A stretch of DNA of 64,000 nucleotides from Chelonoidis abingdonii (GCF_003597395.2 NC_133770.1:34499166-34563165), one strand, 5' to 3'; counted from the stretch's first letter, positions 37,461-47,204 are shown. A program made the numbers and translations. The notes: generated from the sequence alone by a model not told the origin.

Positions 37461-38111
37461 GGGGAGCAAGTAAGTAGAACCAGAAACTAAACCCAGTCTC
37501 TTGAATGGTAGCATAGAACAGAAGCGTATCAGGCTTGCAAAGAACTTAGTCTATCAAGTATGGAAGTGTAACGTTTAGAAGAACAGCACATTAAAAAGAA
37601 AATTATTAATCCAAGTTAACCGATGAGCATTTTCTTATGCCCTAACACATTATAAGCAATTTAAACAACTGAACAACAGAAGACAGACTAATAGTAGCTG
37701 GAACTCTGATGCTTCAAAGTCTTTGGAAGAATAAGTAAAAATGTAGTCTGTTTATAAAAAATCAAAAATGTAATTTAATTAAGATGTTACCACATACTGC
37801 CTTTAGAAGTCAGCTTGAAAATGCAACAATACAAAAAAAATAAATTCAATAAATCTCTTGGTGGCTTTATTGAAATCTACTACTTTTTGGAAGAGTAAAA
37901 ATTAGTTCAGTTTAAAAGACCAAGGGCAATTGCTTCCAGTGAAACTGATCACTATATTTTGGTCTCAGTGCAGTCCTCTGACCATGGTGTAAGGCATGTA
38001 ATTTAGTGTGAAGCTGTGCTCATGTCAGTTGTAACTGTTTCACTTGTTACTTTAATAAAATTGAAGTCAGATTACTACTGCTTAAATAAAAGTCAATTAA
38101 AAACAACTCAC

Positions 38112-38307
38112 CTCCATCCCTCTCTCTAACTCTGTGAGTATGCACACTTTTTGCTTTACTGTGCCCTGTGGTGTCACCATATTTGTTTTCAGGGCTATCA
38201 GATCGCCGCAACATTTTATTTGGTGGTGAAGGATCTGTGGTGTCTCGCATCTTGTCATGACGATGATCACCTCCACTGGGGTGACTCTTTGATGAGTATT
38301 TAAGAGT
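38112..38307 (-). CDS. WAC: WAC coding exon 3 (serine-, lysine- and histidine-rich segment)
   Basis: This 196-nt exon begins after TTTTGCAG and ends at GATGGAG followed by GTGAGTT. It encodes 65 codons plus one base, starting [20 protein letters not shown] and including [16 protein letters not shown] and [11 protein letters not shown]. The segment is the hydrophilic region upstream of the WW domain in vertebrate WAC, with an SDSPE serine-proline motif. Differences from the human protein as I recall it are conservative (for example DTTD for DAGD). The exon ends in phase 1, so the next exon must supply two bases. No candidate for the WW-domain exon (expected motif KKYYYNCRTEVSQWEKP) was seen at lower coordinates, so the gene continues beyond the left edge. 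Confidence 0.96.
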
Positions 38308-39740
38308 CTGCAAAAGATGAGAATATGTTTTCAAATTAAATCCAATTATGTAGCAGTTAATATTACTTCCAACTAATATAAATTCTAAATTTACAAGATT
38401 TGAGATTTTTCACTGTCTAGTGTAAATTTTAGTGATAAAATAATTTGTAAGGTATATTTGTGTGACATATCGACATTTTAGAAAGATAAGTAGCATAAAG
38501 ATTCCCAATTTTAATTATCCCATCTACAGTAAGAAATTCTATTCTTATTTAGCTCTTATATCATATTCCCCCACTGTGGGCTCAGAGGTGAATAGCTGCT
38601 ATAATAGGATATTAAAATTAAACTGCAATTCCTTGAATTCTAATTTATCTTGTGCTATACACATTCAGCACTACATAGACTGCTGACTTTCTTCTTTTTG
38701 GGAGGAGGAGTTCAGTTACTTAATAAGTAATGTTTTAAAAACAGAAGTTATCATTTACAAATTCTGAATGAACCAGTGTATGCACTGTAAGTTTAATTCA
38801 AAGTCACTTAAGCTCACCCGCCTTGAATTTCCAGAACTTTATTTGGGCACAAGAACAACTAAGACAGTATTAAAACGGATGATGAACTGGGGGAGAGGGG
38901 TGTGAGGTGGTGCGGAGGGGAGATTAATTTGTGTTCATTCTGAAATATTTACATGTTGGGAAGCAGCACTGATCAGCATCTTACACCTGCTTGTTTTCAC
39001 AATGCAAACCTCTGGATGGGGAAATGTTTACATTTAGATGAACTGTCACTAACAGCTGCTTTCAATTGTTACATTTTGTTTCACAACTAGTCAGCCAAAT
39101 GCCCAGAAAACAGCCCCTCAAATGTGTTAGGAGAACACAATACCCCACTTCTCTACCTATAAGAATAGGTGTCCTCAAAAAACCACAGCTAGCATTCCCC
39201 AAGAACTAAGTTTTCAGGCTAGGAAGGGAGTATGTTATGCCTCTCAGAACTACAAGTAGTTTCTCAGTGACATAAGGATTTGATGCAGGTTTCCGAGTGC
39301 AAGAGGCAGCCCCAGTGGGCCAGTGGCTATAGTGTGCCCTGCTCAGGTGTCAGCTCCCAGCAGGGATTTGGGGAGCAGGCGAGGGGCTTTCTCTGGCCTT
39401 TAGAGAACACGTTTTACTATCTGCTTTTCACTAAATGCGATACAGACTCATTCTCCCGCCCCCCGCCTTCTCCCTGAGGGCCGAACCCTACACAGGACTT
39501 CGCTAGGCCTCGCCTAGCCTCCCTGCCTCTGCCCCGCCGGGCACCAGAGGGAACCGGGACCCCTCCGCCCTCCCACATAGGTGCCCCCTTCCCGGTACTA
39601 AGGGGCTCGTGAGTGGAGGAGGCGGGGAAGTGGCAACACCGCGGCCTGCGTCGGCGGCCGAAGCCTGTGCTGGAGTAGCTCCCCCCCTCCGCTCTCTCCC
39701 CCGCTCCTCCTCCTGGGCCTAGCGGCCAGCCTGCAGGTAC
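38308..39740 (-). other. WAC: WAC intron 2
   Basis: The interval is bounded by the GTACCTG donor of exon 2 and the TTTTGCAG acceptor of exon 3. It is about 1.4 kb long. The part next to exon 2 is GC-rich and belongs to the promoter block; the rest is ordinary AT-rich sequence. No other gene or clear repeat is visible in it. Confidence 0.85.
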
Positions 39741-39777
39741 CTGGTAGGGCTGAGAGTCCCCCCTGCGGTCGTGACAG
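39741..39777 (-). CDS. WAC: WAC coding exon 2
   Basis: This 37-nt exon encodes CHDRRGDSQPYQ after completing the split Gly codon from exon 1. It has a polypyrimidine-AG acceptor (a CT-rich run ending in TTCCAG just above 39777) and a GTACCTG donor below 39741. Exons 1 and 2 together give exactly 26 codons, so exon 2 ends in phase 0. The residues match the vertebrate WAC N-terminus that I recall. A longer minus-strand open frame (39417-39812) reads through both splice sites, but its flanks do not resemble WAC and are intron translation. Confidence 0.95.
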
Positions 39778-39907
39778 CTGGAAGAGAGAGAGAAAGCGAC
39801 GTTAGCGAACAACCGTTACCGGCCGCCGAGGGGGAGGGGTACTACAAACATGGCGGAGGGGCTGGGGGAGGCCCCGCGGGGTGGGGGAAAGGGAGGAGGG
39901 GATTTAC

Positions 39908-39948
39908 CCATCACTGAGTCTCTGCTGTTTCCTCGCATACATTACCAT
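39908..39948 (-). CDS. WAC: WAC coding exon 1 (start codon to first donor site)
   Basis: WAC is a nuclear adaptor that links the RNF20/RNF40 ubiquitin ligase to RNA polymerase II for histone H2B ubiquitination and also acts in autophagy and Golgi reassembly (family knowledge). The minus strand reads ATG at 39948 and encodes MVMYARKQQRLSDG, the N-terminus I recall for vertebrate WAC. A GT donor (GATGG then GTAAAT) follows at 39907. The exon ends two bases into a codon, and the next exon supplies the third base to make Gly. The start is chosen because it is the conserved ATG; a second in-frame ATG is codon 3. The exon sits inside the CpG-rich promoter block and the 5' UTR continues to higher coordinates. 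Only 130 bp of intron separate it from exon 2. Confidence 0.95.
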
Positions 39949-40306
39949 CAATGCCCGGCCTGTGTGCGTGAGTGTGAGGGGACCAGGAGGGGACGGCCGC
40001 GGCCGGGCCACAGGCGCCGAGGGGGGAGGAGGGGGAGGCAGCGCTCCGCCTCACCACCGACCGGGACAGGGAAGGGGAGGGAGAGAGGGAGGGGGCGGCT
40101 CAGGCAGCTCGGCTGGGAGCAGCGCTCACGGGCCCATCTCCTCTCCGCACAGCGAAAGGGGAGACGCCACAGCTCGGCCCCGCACACGCTGAGACACTGA
40201 GCAGCACAGACTCCTCCGCCGCTGCCTCCTCCCCCCGCTGCTCCCACCACCGCCGCCGCCGCTCCTCCACTACATCCGGGAAACTCGGGCGACGCCTTGT
40301 TCGGTT

Positions 40307-40560
40307 AACGTCGGGTGTTTTCGGCTGTTTTCGGCACGCCCCTCCCACTCGGCCCCTGTGCTCTTGGGCTGCTGTGCCTTCAGGAAACATCGGCTATTTC
40401 CGCCAAGTCCAACGCCCTCACTCTTCCCCTTCGGACAACATCGGTTATTTCCGCCACCAGCCTACCGCTATCGGGTAACGACCTCCACCAGCCTTCGGAA
40501 AACATCGGCTATCGCCGCAGACAGCTCCTTCGCATTCGGAAGCTCTCGGGTATTTCCGTG
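40307..40560. repeat. Degenerate array of AACATCGGCTATTTCCG motif in the WAC promoter
   Basis: Five related copies are visible: 40307-40324 (AACGTCGGGTGTTTTCGG), 40386-40404, 40437-40455, 40501-40518 and 40541-40560. The second and third copies differ by one base over 19 nt (AACATCGGCTATTTCCGCC versus AACATCGGTTATTTCCGCC). Spacing is uneven (about 79, 51, 64 and 40 bases between starts), and copies 2 to 4 are preceded by CTTC(A/G)G. The core carries ETS-like TTTCCG and CGGA. The array lies within the CpG block, upstream of the WAC start codon. Confidence 0.7.
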
Positions 40561-40720
40561 ACCCTTCACCCCTCGCCCGGCGGCCACTGCCGGTTGGAAC
40601 GCTCGGAGAAAGCAGCTGTTCGGAGAGCCGGGCTGGCTGATTGGCCAACAGTCCCTCGCCTCTTGGGTGGCATGGCGAGCTCCTGAGAGGCGTGCTCCGC
40701 TGCAGATAGCCTCGGGTGAG

Positions 40721-42313
40721 AGCGCTGGCTACTAGTTAGTGCAGACCGCTTTCCGGCTGGTGGGGGAGGCTCTTCGTCCAGGCTGAGCACAGCAGGGGCA
40801 ATGGCAAGGGACAGGGTCTCCCCCAAGCCCGACTGAGAAATGGGAGGGTAGAAAGGGAACCATCTTGTGTACATCCTGTCTCTTGAGAGGAAACTCGGGA
40901 CGGGGAAGGTTAAAACAGCCCTTTGGGAGGCTTGCTCCTGGCTGCATGGATGTGCGAGTGTCCCCTGTGCTGCCCTTTGCGGCGCTTGTTTGTCTCGCAG
41001 CAGCCCCAGTGGATGTTTAAGTCTTAAGACTCGAAGGCTAGGGCTTTTTTCCTGTCTCTGTTAGGAAAGTGCCTGAATTGTCACCGACATAGTTGCTGTG
41101 GGAGTTAGGTGGCAATAGTAAGAGCCGCCCCAGTGGGGTTTCCCCTCTCAAATTGCCAGGCTTTTGGTGGCGGTGCTGTTTGTAGCGTGCCATAGCAGCC
41201 ACTGCTTGAAGCCCCAGAGAACACTCTCTTCGTCTCCACTTAGTAGTAAGAGGATGGAGAGCAAATAGGGCTGGGGTACATCCCTGGCACCCTCGCACCT
41301 GCAGTCAGTTCCCATAGCAAGCATGTAATGTTCATGATATGGCTCTTCTGTGGAGACAGAGCACTCTCACACTGCCTACTCATCCAGACTGCTCCCGGTA
41401 TCGCGAAGAAAAGCAGCTCTCCAGAGCAGAGGCGGGCAGCTATCTAGCCTATTACAAAACATACTCATCTAACCCATGTCCACGTGCGTTTGAAAATAGC
41501 GTGTTGAATTGATTCATAGAATCATAGAATATCAGAGTTGGAAGGGCCCTCAGGAGGTCATCTAGTCCCACTCCTGCTCAGAGCAGGACCAATCCCCAAC
41601 TAAATCAAAGTTTGGATGCCCGGAGCAGCTAGGGAGAGGTAAATCGTTGCGGGGGATTGAGGGGAGGCTGGGGACATTCCGGCTGGTGGCTCCTAACTTA
41701 TGCTGGACTCACTATAGGCAGACCTGGGAAGTACTGTGAGTGGAGGTGGTACAGTACTTGTGGTTAAGTACAGTATTAGATGGAGAAAATGTCTTTCTTT
41801 ATCCTTGACTTTGAGTGAATATTTCTAGTGACAATCACCAAATTTCTGTCCTCCATAGAAAAGACTATATTTGTAGATTACAGTTTTATATTTGGGACCA
41901 AGCACTGAAATTCTGAGCCCAAAAGGAATTGTTTTTTCCAAGAAAGTTGTAATAGGAAGCTACAGTGAAAATTATTTTGACAATTTTGCTGTAATGAAGG
42001 GTTAGACTTCATTATATGTAAACATTCAGTAACTATCAAAAGAAACTCACTAAAGCACTGAGTAAGTAAATGGAAATTCTGGAATCTTGAATTTTGGCCC
42101 TGATCCCTAGACAGAAAGAGGCTGGAAACATCACAGAAGTTGTATCCTTAGGTATGTTAAACTTAAGTCTGGGGAGGTTTGGGTTTTGTTTTGTTCTTTT
42201 AAAAACAAAATGCTGTTTTACCATAGCTGTACCTGTACTGGTTTGTTAGTGGAGAGTTGTTCACAAAAGCCCAGCTACAGACTTTTTTGTTTTGTTTTTC
42301 CTTTTTAAATTAA
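40721..42313. other. Region between the WAC promoter and the SSNA1-like copy
   Basis: The CpG-rich character fades over the first few hundred bases. A donor-like CTCGG/GTGAGAG lies near 40715 on the plus strand. Apart from the short CR1 tail at 41515-41605, I see no gene or clear repeat. If a transcript divergent from WAC exists, its first exon and intron would lie here. Confidence 0.5.
41515..41605 (-). mobile_element. CR1 3' tail
   Basis: CATAGAATCATAGAATATCA followed by GAGTTGGAAGGGCCCTCAGG and AGGTCATCTAGTCC is the reverse complement of the CR1 3' end with its ATTCTATG repeats. About 90 bp remain. Confidence 0.9.
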
Positions 42314-42387
42314 AGTGCTGAATAGTGTTGCTGAGAGAGGACTCTGAAAGTGGTCGCAGAGTCCACTGAGAGGGTGGAGCCTGGATG

Positions 42388-42696
42388 ATGACTCAGCAGG
42401 GAGCTGTTCTGCAGGGTTACAATAATGAGCTGGTGAAATGCATTGAAGACTTATGCATGCAAAGAGAAGAACTGAACAAGCAGATCCAGCAAGCAGAAGT
42501 GGAAAAAAATAAACTCCAGCATGAAATCCGAATCCTGTCTGAGCAATTGGAGTGTGTCTGTGAAAGCTTGGCCCAGAAGACAGCCTCACGGAACGAGCTT
42601 GATAAAATCCTTGCTGAAACTGAAACTGCTTATATGAAGATTTTGGATAGTTCTAGAATGCTGCTAAATGTCCTGAAGAAGGAAGTGGGGAATTGA
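42388..42696 (+). CDS. SSNA1: SSNA1-like intronless copy (probable retrocopy)
   Basis: The frame begins [18 protein letters not shown] and continues through a heptad-rich coiled coil to [11 protein letters not shown], colinear with SSNA1 (NA14), a centrosome and basal-body protein that forms filaments and remodels microtubules. I chose the second of two adjacent ATGs (42385 and 42388) because it gives the family N-terminus MTQQG. SSNA1 is about 119 residues and, as I recall, has three exons in mammals. Here 102 codons run with no intron, which suggests a processed copy. The stop comes straight after GN, while the plus-one frame beyond it resembles the missing tail, so a one-base deletion probably removed the last 15 or so residues. 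Several substitutions hit conserved coiled-coil positions (RVNE is CVCE, ARK is AQK). It could be a decaying pseudogene or an expressed divergent paralogue. The sequence just upstream (42290-42314) is pyrimidine-rich and ends in AAAG, like a weak acceptor. Confidence 0.8.
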   Translation: MTQQGAVLQGYNNELVKCIEDLCMQREELNKQIQQAEVEKNKLQHEIRILSEQLECVCESLAQKTASRNELDKILAETETAYMKILDSSRMLLNVLKKEVGN

Positions 42697-42900
42697 AACA
42701 AAGCTGCAGAGCTGAAAAGCAATGTGGCCTGAAACAGCTAAATGCTTGGACTCTAACACGATTACAATTCCTCCTGTTCAGAAATGAGGTTAGCCACAGA
42801 ACCCTGTGGTGAGCATAAATCTGAGAAAGGGTTCTGCCTTAACTTTTGTATATGTTTTTAGCACATTTAAAATCATGGAAAATAATGTACAATACAGATG

Positions 42901-42906
42901 AATAAA
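42901..42906 (+). promoter_or_regulatory. Polyadenylation signal AATAAA after the SSNA1-like frame
   Basis: AATAAA lies about 205 bases past the stop codon and is followed after about 15 bases by a short A run. This fits the end of a copied mRNA 3' UTR, although no long poly(A) tail remains. Confidence 0.5.
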
Positions 42907-42920
42907 GCTACTGTTTTGCT

Positions 42921-43626
42921 AAAAATTTCTCTATAATTATCTAAACAAACCAGCACATACGAAGAATTACATAGACTTTGCAAATAGATTTGAGGAAGAT
43001 AGAGATCAAATTTTGGACCAACCAACTTTGACATTATGCCTCTTTAATAACTGTAAGGGAAGGTCGGCAAGGAAAGGATTCTCTTGATTTACCACTCAAG
43101 CCCTAAATGTTTACAACTGAATTTCAATCTGATTTATCAGTACTCCGTAAATCTGAGAGGAAAGAACAACTTTGTCTCTTTTCAGTCACTCCCATAGCAA
43201 TGGCAAGAATACATGTTAATGACTTCTTTGAGAAATCCTGTCCAATTAATCCAATTCAGTTCTCTCTTTCCTGGGAAACATTGCAACTGAGGCCTTGGAA
43301 GAAGGGATGGTATAGAATGAGTGGGCAGGTGGTGGATTCTGAACATGGACAAAATACTTCTCACTCCTTTTGGCTGAGTCAAGATGATGATGATGAATTG
43401 TTTCAGCTGTTATTGGCCAAATAAAAATCTGCTAATGGTTTCTTCTTTTAGGAGTCTGTTCTCTATCTGAAATGTGCCCATACCTCAATCTCAGTATTAT
43501 TTATTTTTATTAAGGTGGCATCCAGAGACTCAACAGTTTCATGTTGCTTTCAGGCCCACCTAAACCCCCTTTAAAATAAATGGAACAGGATTACGTCAAA
43601 ATATGTTAAAATCTTTACATTTTAGG
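42921..43626. other. Unassigned sequence with an open frame of 105 codons
   Basis: No recognised repeat is seen. An ATG-initiated frame runs at 43107-43424 on the plus strand. Its residues (for example RIHVNDFFEKSC and MSGQVVDSEHGQNTSHSF) do not match a family I know. A shorter frame could start at the internal ATG at 43200. Confidence 0.3.
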
Positions 43627-43800
43627 GGGGAGGGATAGCTCAGTGGTTTGAGCATTGGCCTGCTAAACCTAGGGTTGTGAGCTCAATCCTTGAGGGATCT
43701 GGGGCAAAATCAGTACTTGGTCCTGCTAGTGAAGGCAAGGGGCTAGACTCAATGACCCTTCAGGGTCCCTTCCAGTTCTATGAGATAGGGGTGTGTGTAT
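43627..43800 (+). mobile_element. Tortoise-type tRNA-derived SINE
   Basis: GGGATAGCTCAGTGGTTTGA (A box) and GGGTTGTGAGCTCAATCC (B box) form the tRNA-like head. TTGAGGGATCTGGGGCAAAA and TCAGTACTTGGTCCTGCTAG follow, and the tail is GGGTCCCTTCCAGTTCTATG with a short GT-rich end. This family is specific to hidden-necked turtles as far as I know, so it is the best clue to the organism. Confidence 0.9.
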
Positions 43801-44525
43801 GTATAATAGAACAAAAAAAACCATACTATTTAACAGATGCTCTCTTTAGAAATTGAATTTCCAAAATGCAAGTTGATCATGTCCATGCAAAGTGCATGGC
43901 AACTATAAGCTTGCATACTGGCAGAATAGATCCCTTCATTTTTATAGTAGATGGCTATGTGTGGTATTCTAACAGGAAACAAACTTTTGAGTCTTTAGAA
44001 CTCAAGACCATACATTACACAACTATTATTTATAAGGATTTTGGCAGCCCTTATCACTGTAATATCTTTATACAACTTGTTTCAATGACAACTTTTTACA
44101 TAACTTTGTCAAAGTTGTTTGCCTATTGAGTTCATCTTAGCTGATGGTAAAAGACAGAACTGTCTTAAGACTTTATTTTGTATTTCCTTATGTAAAACTT
44201 CTATTATTCATGTATCATAAGATGTCATATCATGTTTCAAAAGATTTATGAAGAATATGGTGGGGGAGTTTTACATACGCACTGGAAGAAGAAAATAATA
44301 TTAGAGTTGGCTCTCTAGCTGTGAGACTTTCTTTTGCATGTGATTAAAAACAACCTAGTTTGGAGGGGGAGGGAAGAGAACATGGCAGAAATCTCAATTC
44401 TAATCTTGTTTTCTGTTTCTAGTACGTACTAAACCTTTCTTTTTATATTGCCCTGCACACTAACTAACTGTAGCAATGGCTTTGCTCTTAGATGTGCATG
44501 GCAGTAAAATCTTGCATGGTGCCAA
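43801..44525. other. Unassigned AT-rich sequence
   Basis: I see no gene and no clear repeat. An open frame at 43866-44129 has no recognisable features. Confidence 0.5.
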
Positions 44526-44655
44526 GTATCAGAGGGGTGTTAGTCTGTATCCACAAAAACAATGATGCAGAAGTGAGTTTTTTTTACTCACGAAAGCTTA
44601 TGCCCAAATAATTCTGTTTGTCTTTAAGGTGCCACCAGACTCCTCGTTGTTTTTT
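44526..44655. repeat. Fold-back repeat, copy 3 (collapsed palindrome)
   Basis: The outer left end GTATCAGAGGGGTGTTAGTC with CCACAAAAACAATGATGCAG passes directly into the inverted right arm (TACTCACGAAAGCTTATGCC, AAGGTGCCACCAGACTCCTC). The middle parts of both arms are missing. Confidence 0.7.
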
Positions 44656-45664
44656 CAATAAAATCTTTGTTTCATACTGATTCAGTACATTTAAAGGAGT
44701 GCAGTTGTACTCTGATTTGTTGGGCAGCGTAATACAAATCATGAATCCCTCGGGTGCAAGAGCGAAGGGTATGTTAGTGCAAACTATGTCTGGTGAGATT
44801 AGTCTCTATTCCATTTTATGAAGCAAAGTTTATATTCTCCTGTGTGCAATGCTGTATTTAAAAAAAAAAAAACTCCTTGGGAAAAATGACTAAGCTAATC
44901 AATAATTTGTTCATGTACCATTTCCGCTAGCTTCACTTGAATAACACAGGAGTGACAAAACTAGCCAATATCAGAGATACTGCTATTATTGTAATACTAT
45001 AACATTAATGAGGTAAAATCCTGCTTCCTTGTTTTTACTTTAATTTACTTCACAAATTACTGCAAATATTTTTTCACTGAGTTTGAGCTTCTGTCTATCC
45101 ATCTACATATTTGATCTGCTTACCATATCTGATCTTGCTCATTACTTGATTGCCGTGTCATGCTTGTTATTGACATCACAATCTTAGATTTTTCTGAGAC
45201 TCTAGATCAGTGCAGCAAAGACTTCTGTCCCAGAGTTGCATGTATGTATTCTACTTCATATTAGTAGACGTTATTTAGTTGGTGTGGGACTTAAAGAGAA
45301 TTTTAAGTGAAAAAGAACTTGTATCATGAAAGTTCTGGCTACAGAGAACTCAAATGGTAGTTTCATTATCCTTCTTGGGTTCTTGTGCTGTACTGCACTC
45401 TTCTCCCCATCACTGCTATCAGAGAGCTCTTTTACTATCAGGTAACAAACCCGAAGTTCTCCCTGTTATGAGAAATATCTTCCTCCTGGGACATGAGGCA
45501 TCTTTTTCTATTTGCGTGGAACATGCAGACTAGTCGTGATCATTTTTATTAAACCAGATGATGGAGTTATTTGTACTTTTACTCAGTTCAATCAACATCA
45601 GGTTTCTGTTAAGCAATTGTTAAATTCTGCTGAGTCTGGATAATGCTTGTCCAATTTGTCTATA
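44656..45664. other. Unassigned AT-rich sequence
   Basis: No gene, conserved frame or clear repeat is seen in this kilobase. Confidence 0.5.
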
Positions 45665-46132
45665 GAGGGATTCCTCGACTTACGACGCCTCGTTGCGTCA
45701 GACGCCACTTACGACACTTTTCAGTTGACTGCCCATTTCGCCCCTACGATGCTTGTTTCGCCCTGAGGAGGAAAGCCGGCAGGGAAAACACACGTCACAT
45801 GCTGAGTCTCAGCCAATCGCTGATTTCACTGTTAAAGTTTTCTGATTGGCTCTCGGCCCTGGACTCAGCCAATCAAAAACAAGTGGCAAGGCTACCCGGC
45901 AACAAGCTATCCTAGCCATTGAAGCCAATCAGACAAGCAACTGCAAGGGACCCACTTCCAGCTCCATTCATTATAACTCAACAACAAAGTTATTTACAAG
46001 CAACTCTGTAAAAAGCAAGCCCAATTCTGTGTAGTATGTTGCCGGCAGTCTGAGCAGCTGCCTGCCTTGCTGCCCAGTCGACTTAAGATGCTCAGTTGAT
46101 GGTCTTTGTGATTCTAATTTTTTTTAAAAAAA

Positions 46133-46321
46133 ATGGCAGAAAAGTGTAAATCTAGTACAGATGATGTTTCTTCTTCTAAGAAACCCAGAACAATTACTGT
46201 TGAAACAAAAATGGACGTCATTAAGAGATCTGGAAAAGGGGAGACAGCAAGTGAAATAAGCAGAGCTTTGGATATTCCCCAAACTATTGTGACCATCCTG
46301 AAAAACAAGGTTAGAATTAAG
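46133..46321 (+). pseudogene. Tigger transposase N-terminus (CENP-B-type HTH)
   Basis: The frame reads MAEKCKSSTDDVSSSKKPRT, then TVETKMDVIKRSGKGETASE and ISRALDIPQTIVTILKNK, matching the psq/CENP-B N-terminal DNA-binding domain of Tigger transposases (KRKSS...ITLxxKLDVIKRxExGExxxxIARxLGL). At about residue 63 a fold-back repeat begins and the remaining residues of the open frame (YQRGSRVSLDL) come from that repeat. The protein is truncated and lacks the DDE domain. Confidence 0.75.
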
Positions 46322-46512
46322 TATCAGAGGGGTAGCCGTGTTAGTCTGGATCTGTAAAAGCAGCAAAGAGTCCTGTGGCGCCTTATAGACTAACAGACGT
46401 ATTGGAGGATGAGCTTTCGTGGGTGCATCCGACGAAGTGGGTATTCACCCACGAAAGCTCATGCTCAAATGTTGTTAGTCTATATAGGTGCCACAGGACT
46501 GTCGTTACTGCT
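46322..46512. repeat. Fold-back repeat, copy 4 inside Tigger
   Basis: GTATCAGAGGGGTAGCCGTG, TAACAGACGTATTGGAGGAT and GAGCTTTCGTGGGTGCATCC form the left arm. TATTCACCCACGAAAGCTCA and GGTGCCACAGGACTGTCGTT form the inverted right arm, which lacks its outer end. The arms meet near 46436. Confidence 0.8.
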
Positions 46513-47204
46513 TTTCAACCAAGGTAGAAATTCAGGAACATTCAAGGGCTCAAGCTCCTAATGCATCAACTGTGATAACAAGTCAGCTTGTGGATCATTG
46601 CTCAGGCCGAGGAGAGTTCTGCTCATGACCATTTAATGCAAGAGGAGCCTGGTTATTGCATTTAAAGCTAGGGCCATTCATAACATAAGGTCCTTGATGA
46701 CAAAAAGTGTTGGCTGAGGTAGCTTCAAACATTGGAAGCTGTCATGTCCCTTTTGAGGAACAACACCCCAACATTGAATGCATGTATCTGCGATAGGGCA
46801 TATCCAACGTGTACAGCTGCTAAAGGAATTACAAGAGAAGAGAAACAATCGTCCAAACTCCTGACCGTTAAGACTCCAAGAGAAGCCCCAGCCAAGAGCC
46901 CTTCAAAAAGTCCTAGAAAGTCAAAGCAATATGATTATATGTTTGCTTGAATTGCTGTTTACCAATAATACATGACTGTGCACATTAGTCATGCTATATT
47001 ATTCATTAGTTAAAAAATCTGGTTATTGTGAAAATAGTTGTATCAGTGCTTGTTCAGGAACCAATCTACCTTTATAACCATATGACCTATGAAAAAGCGG
47101 TTTCAACGTACATTTCAATCTAATGACAATTCGTTCCTAACAGATTGAGTTGTAAGTCAGAGGGGCTCCCGTACACGTTGCTTGTATGACGTAATAAACA
47201 GATA

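Larger units (their letters stand above)
1..38111 (-). other. WAC: Inferred WAC intron 3 (5' part), no coding exon seen
   Basis: WAC exon 3 ends at 38112 with a consensus donor. Reading the minus strand toward position 1, I found neither the next WAC exon nor a convincing exon of another gene. From family knowledge, the intron after this exon is tens of kilobases long in mammals, so an intron of at least 38 kb fits. The sequence is AT-rich and full of transposable-element remnants listed separately. Between them, the stretches 1-930, 1070-2180, 2600-3080, 3560-4660, 6750-9700, 10640-12160, 14590-17050, 20100-21560, 22100-23000, 24190-27480, 28225-28900, 29210-30160, 33170-34560 and 35810-37320 show only unassigned AT-rich sequence or very degraded repeats. 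Confidence 0.7.
39440..40720. promoter_or_regulatory. WAC: CpG-rich promoter block of WAC, possibly bidirectional
   Basis: GC content and CpG density jump from AT-rich flanks to dense CpG over roughly 1.3 kb. The block covers WAC exons 1 and 2 and several hundred bases upstream of the start codon. It contains GC boxes (GGGGAGGGG and GGGGCGG-type runs) and ETS-like CCGGAA/TTCCG sites, for example ACATCCGGGAAAC near 40272. No TATA box is evident, as usual for a housekeeping promoter. The WAC transcription start should lie on the minus strand somewhere about 40000-40300; sequence alone cannot place it. In human a divergent transcript (WAC-AS1) starts on the other side of this promoter, so plus-strand transcription is plausible. 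Confidence 0.8.
45665..47171 (+). mobile_element. Tigger-type (Tc1/mariner, pogo group) transposon, internally deleted
   Basis: The left end GAGGGATTCCTCGACTTACG and right end TTGTAAGTCAGAGGGGCTCC are inverted, flanked by TA at 45663-45664 and 47172-47173. A CENP-B-like helix-turn-helix frame starts at 46133. A lysine- and serine-rich frame near the right end (46732-46950) may be the C-terminus. The DDE catalytic region is missing. A fold-back repeat (46322-46512) interrupts the frame. Confidence 0.75.

Noticed and set aside
39417..39812. 131-codon minus-strand frame containing SSCHDRRGDSQPYQ
   Set aside because: Only the CHDRRGDSQPYQ part is WAC exon 2. The rest is intron read through both splice sites.
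40315..40686. 123-codon frame in the CpG block
   Set aside because: High GC content suppresses stops, the frame is made of the promoter motif array, and it resembles no protein I know.
43630..43700. tRNA-like A and B boxes
   Set aside because: They belong to the head of a tRNA-derived SINE with a CR1-type tail, so this is not a functional tRNA gene. The same applies to 18430-18497 on the minus strand.
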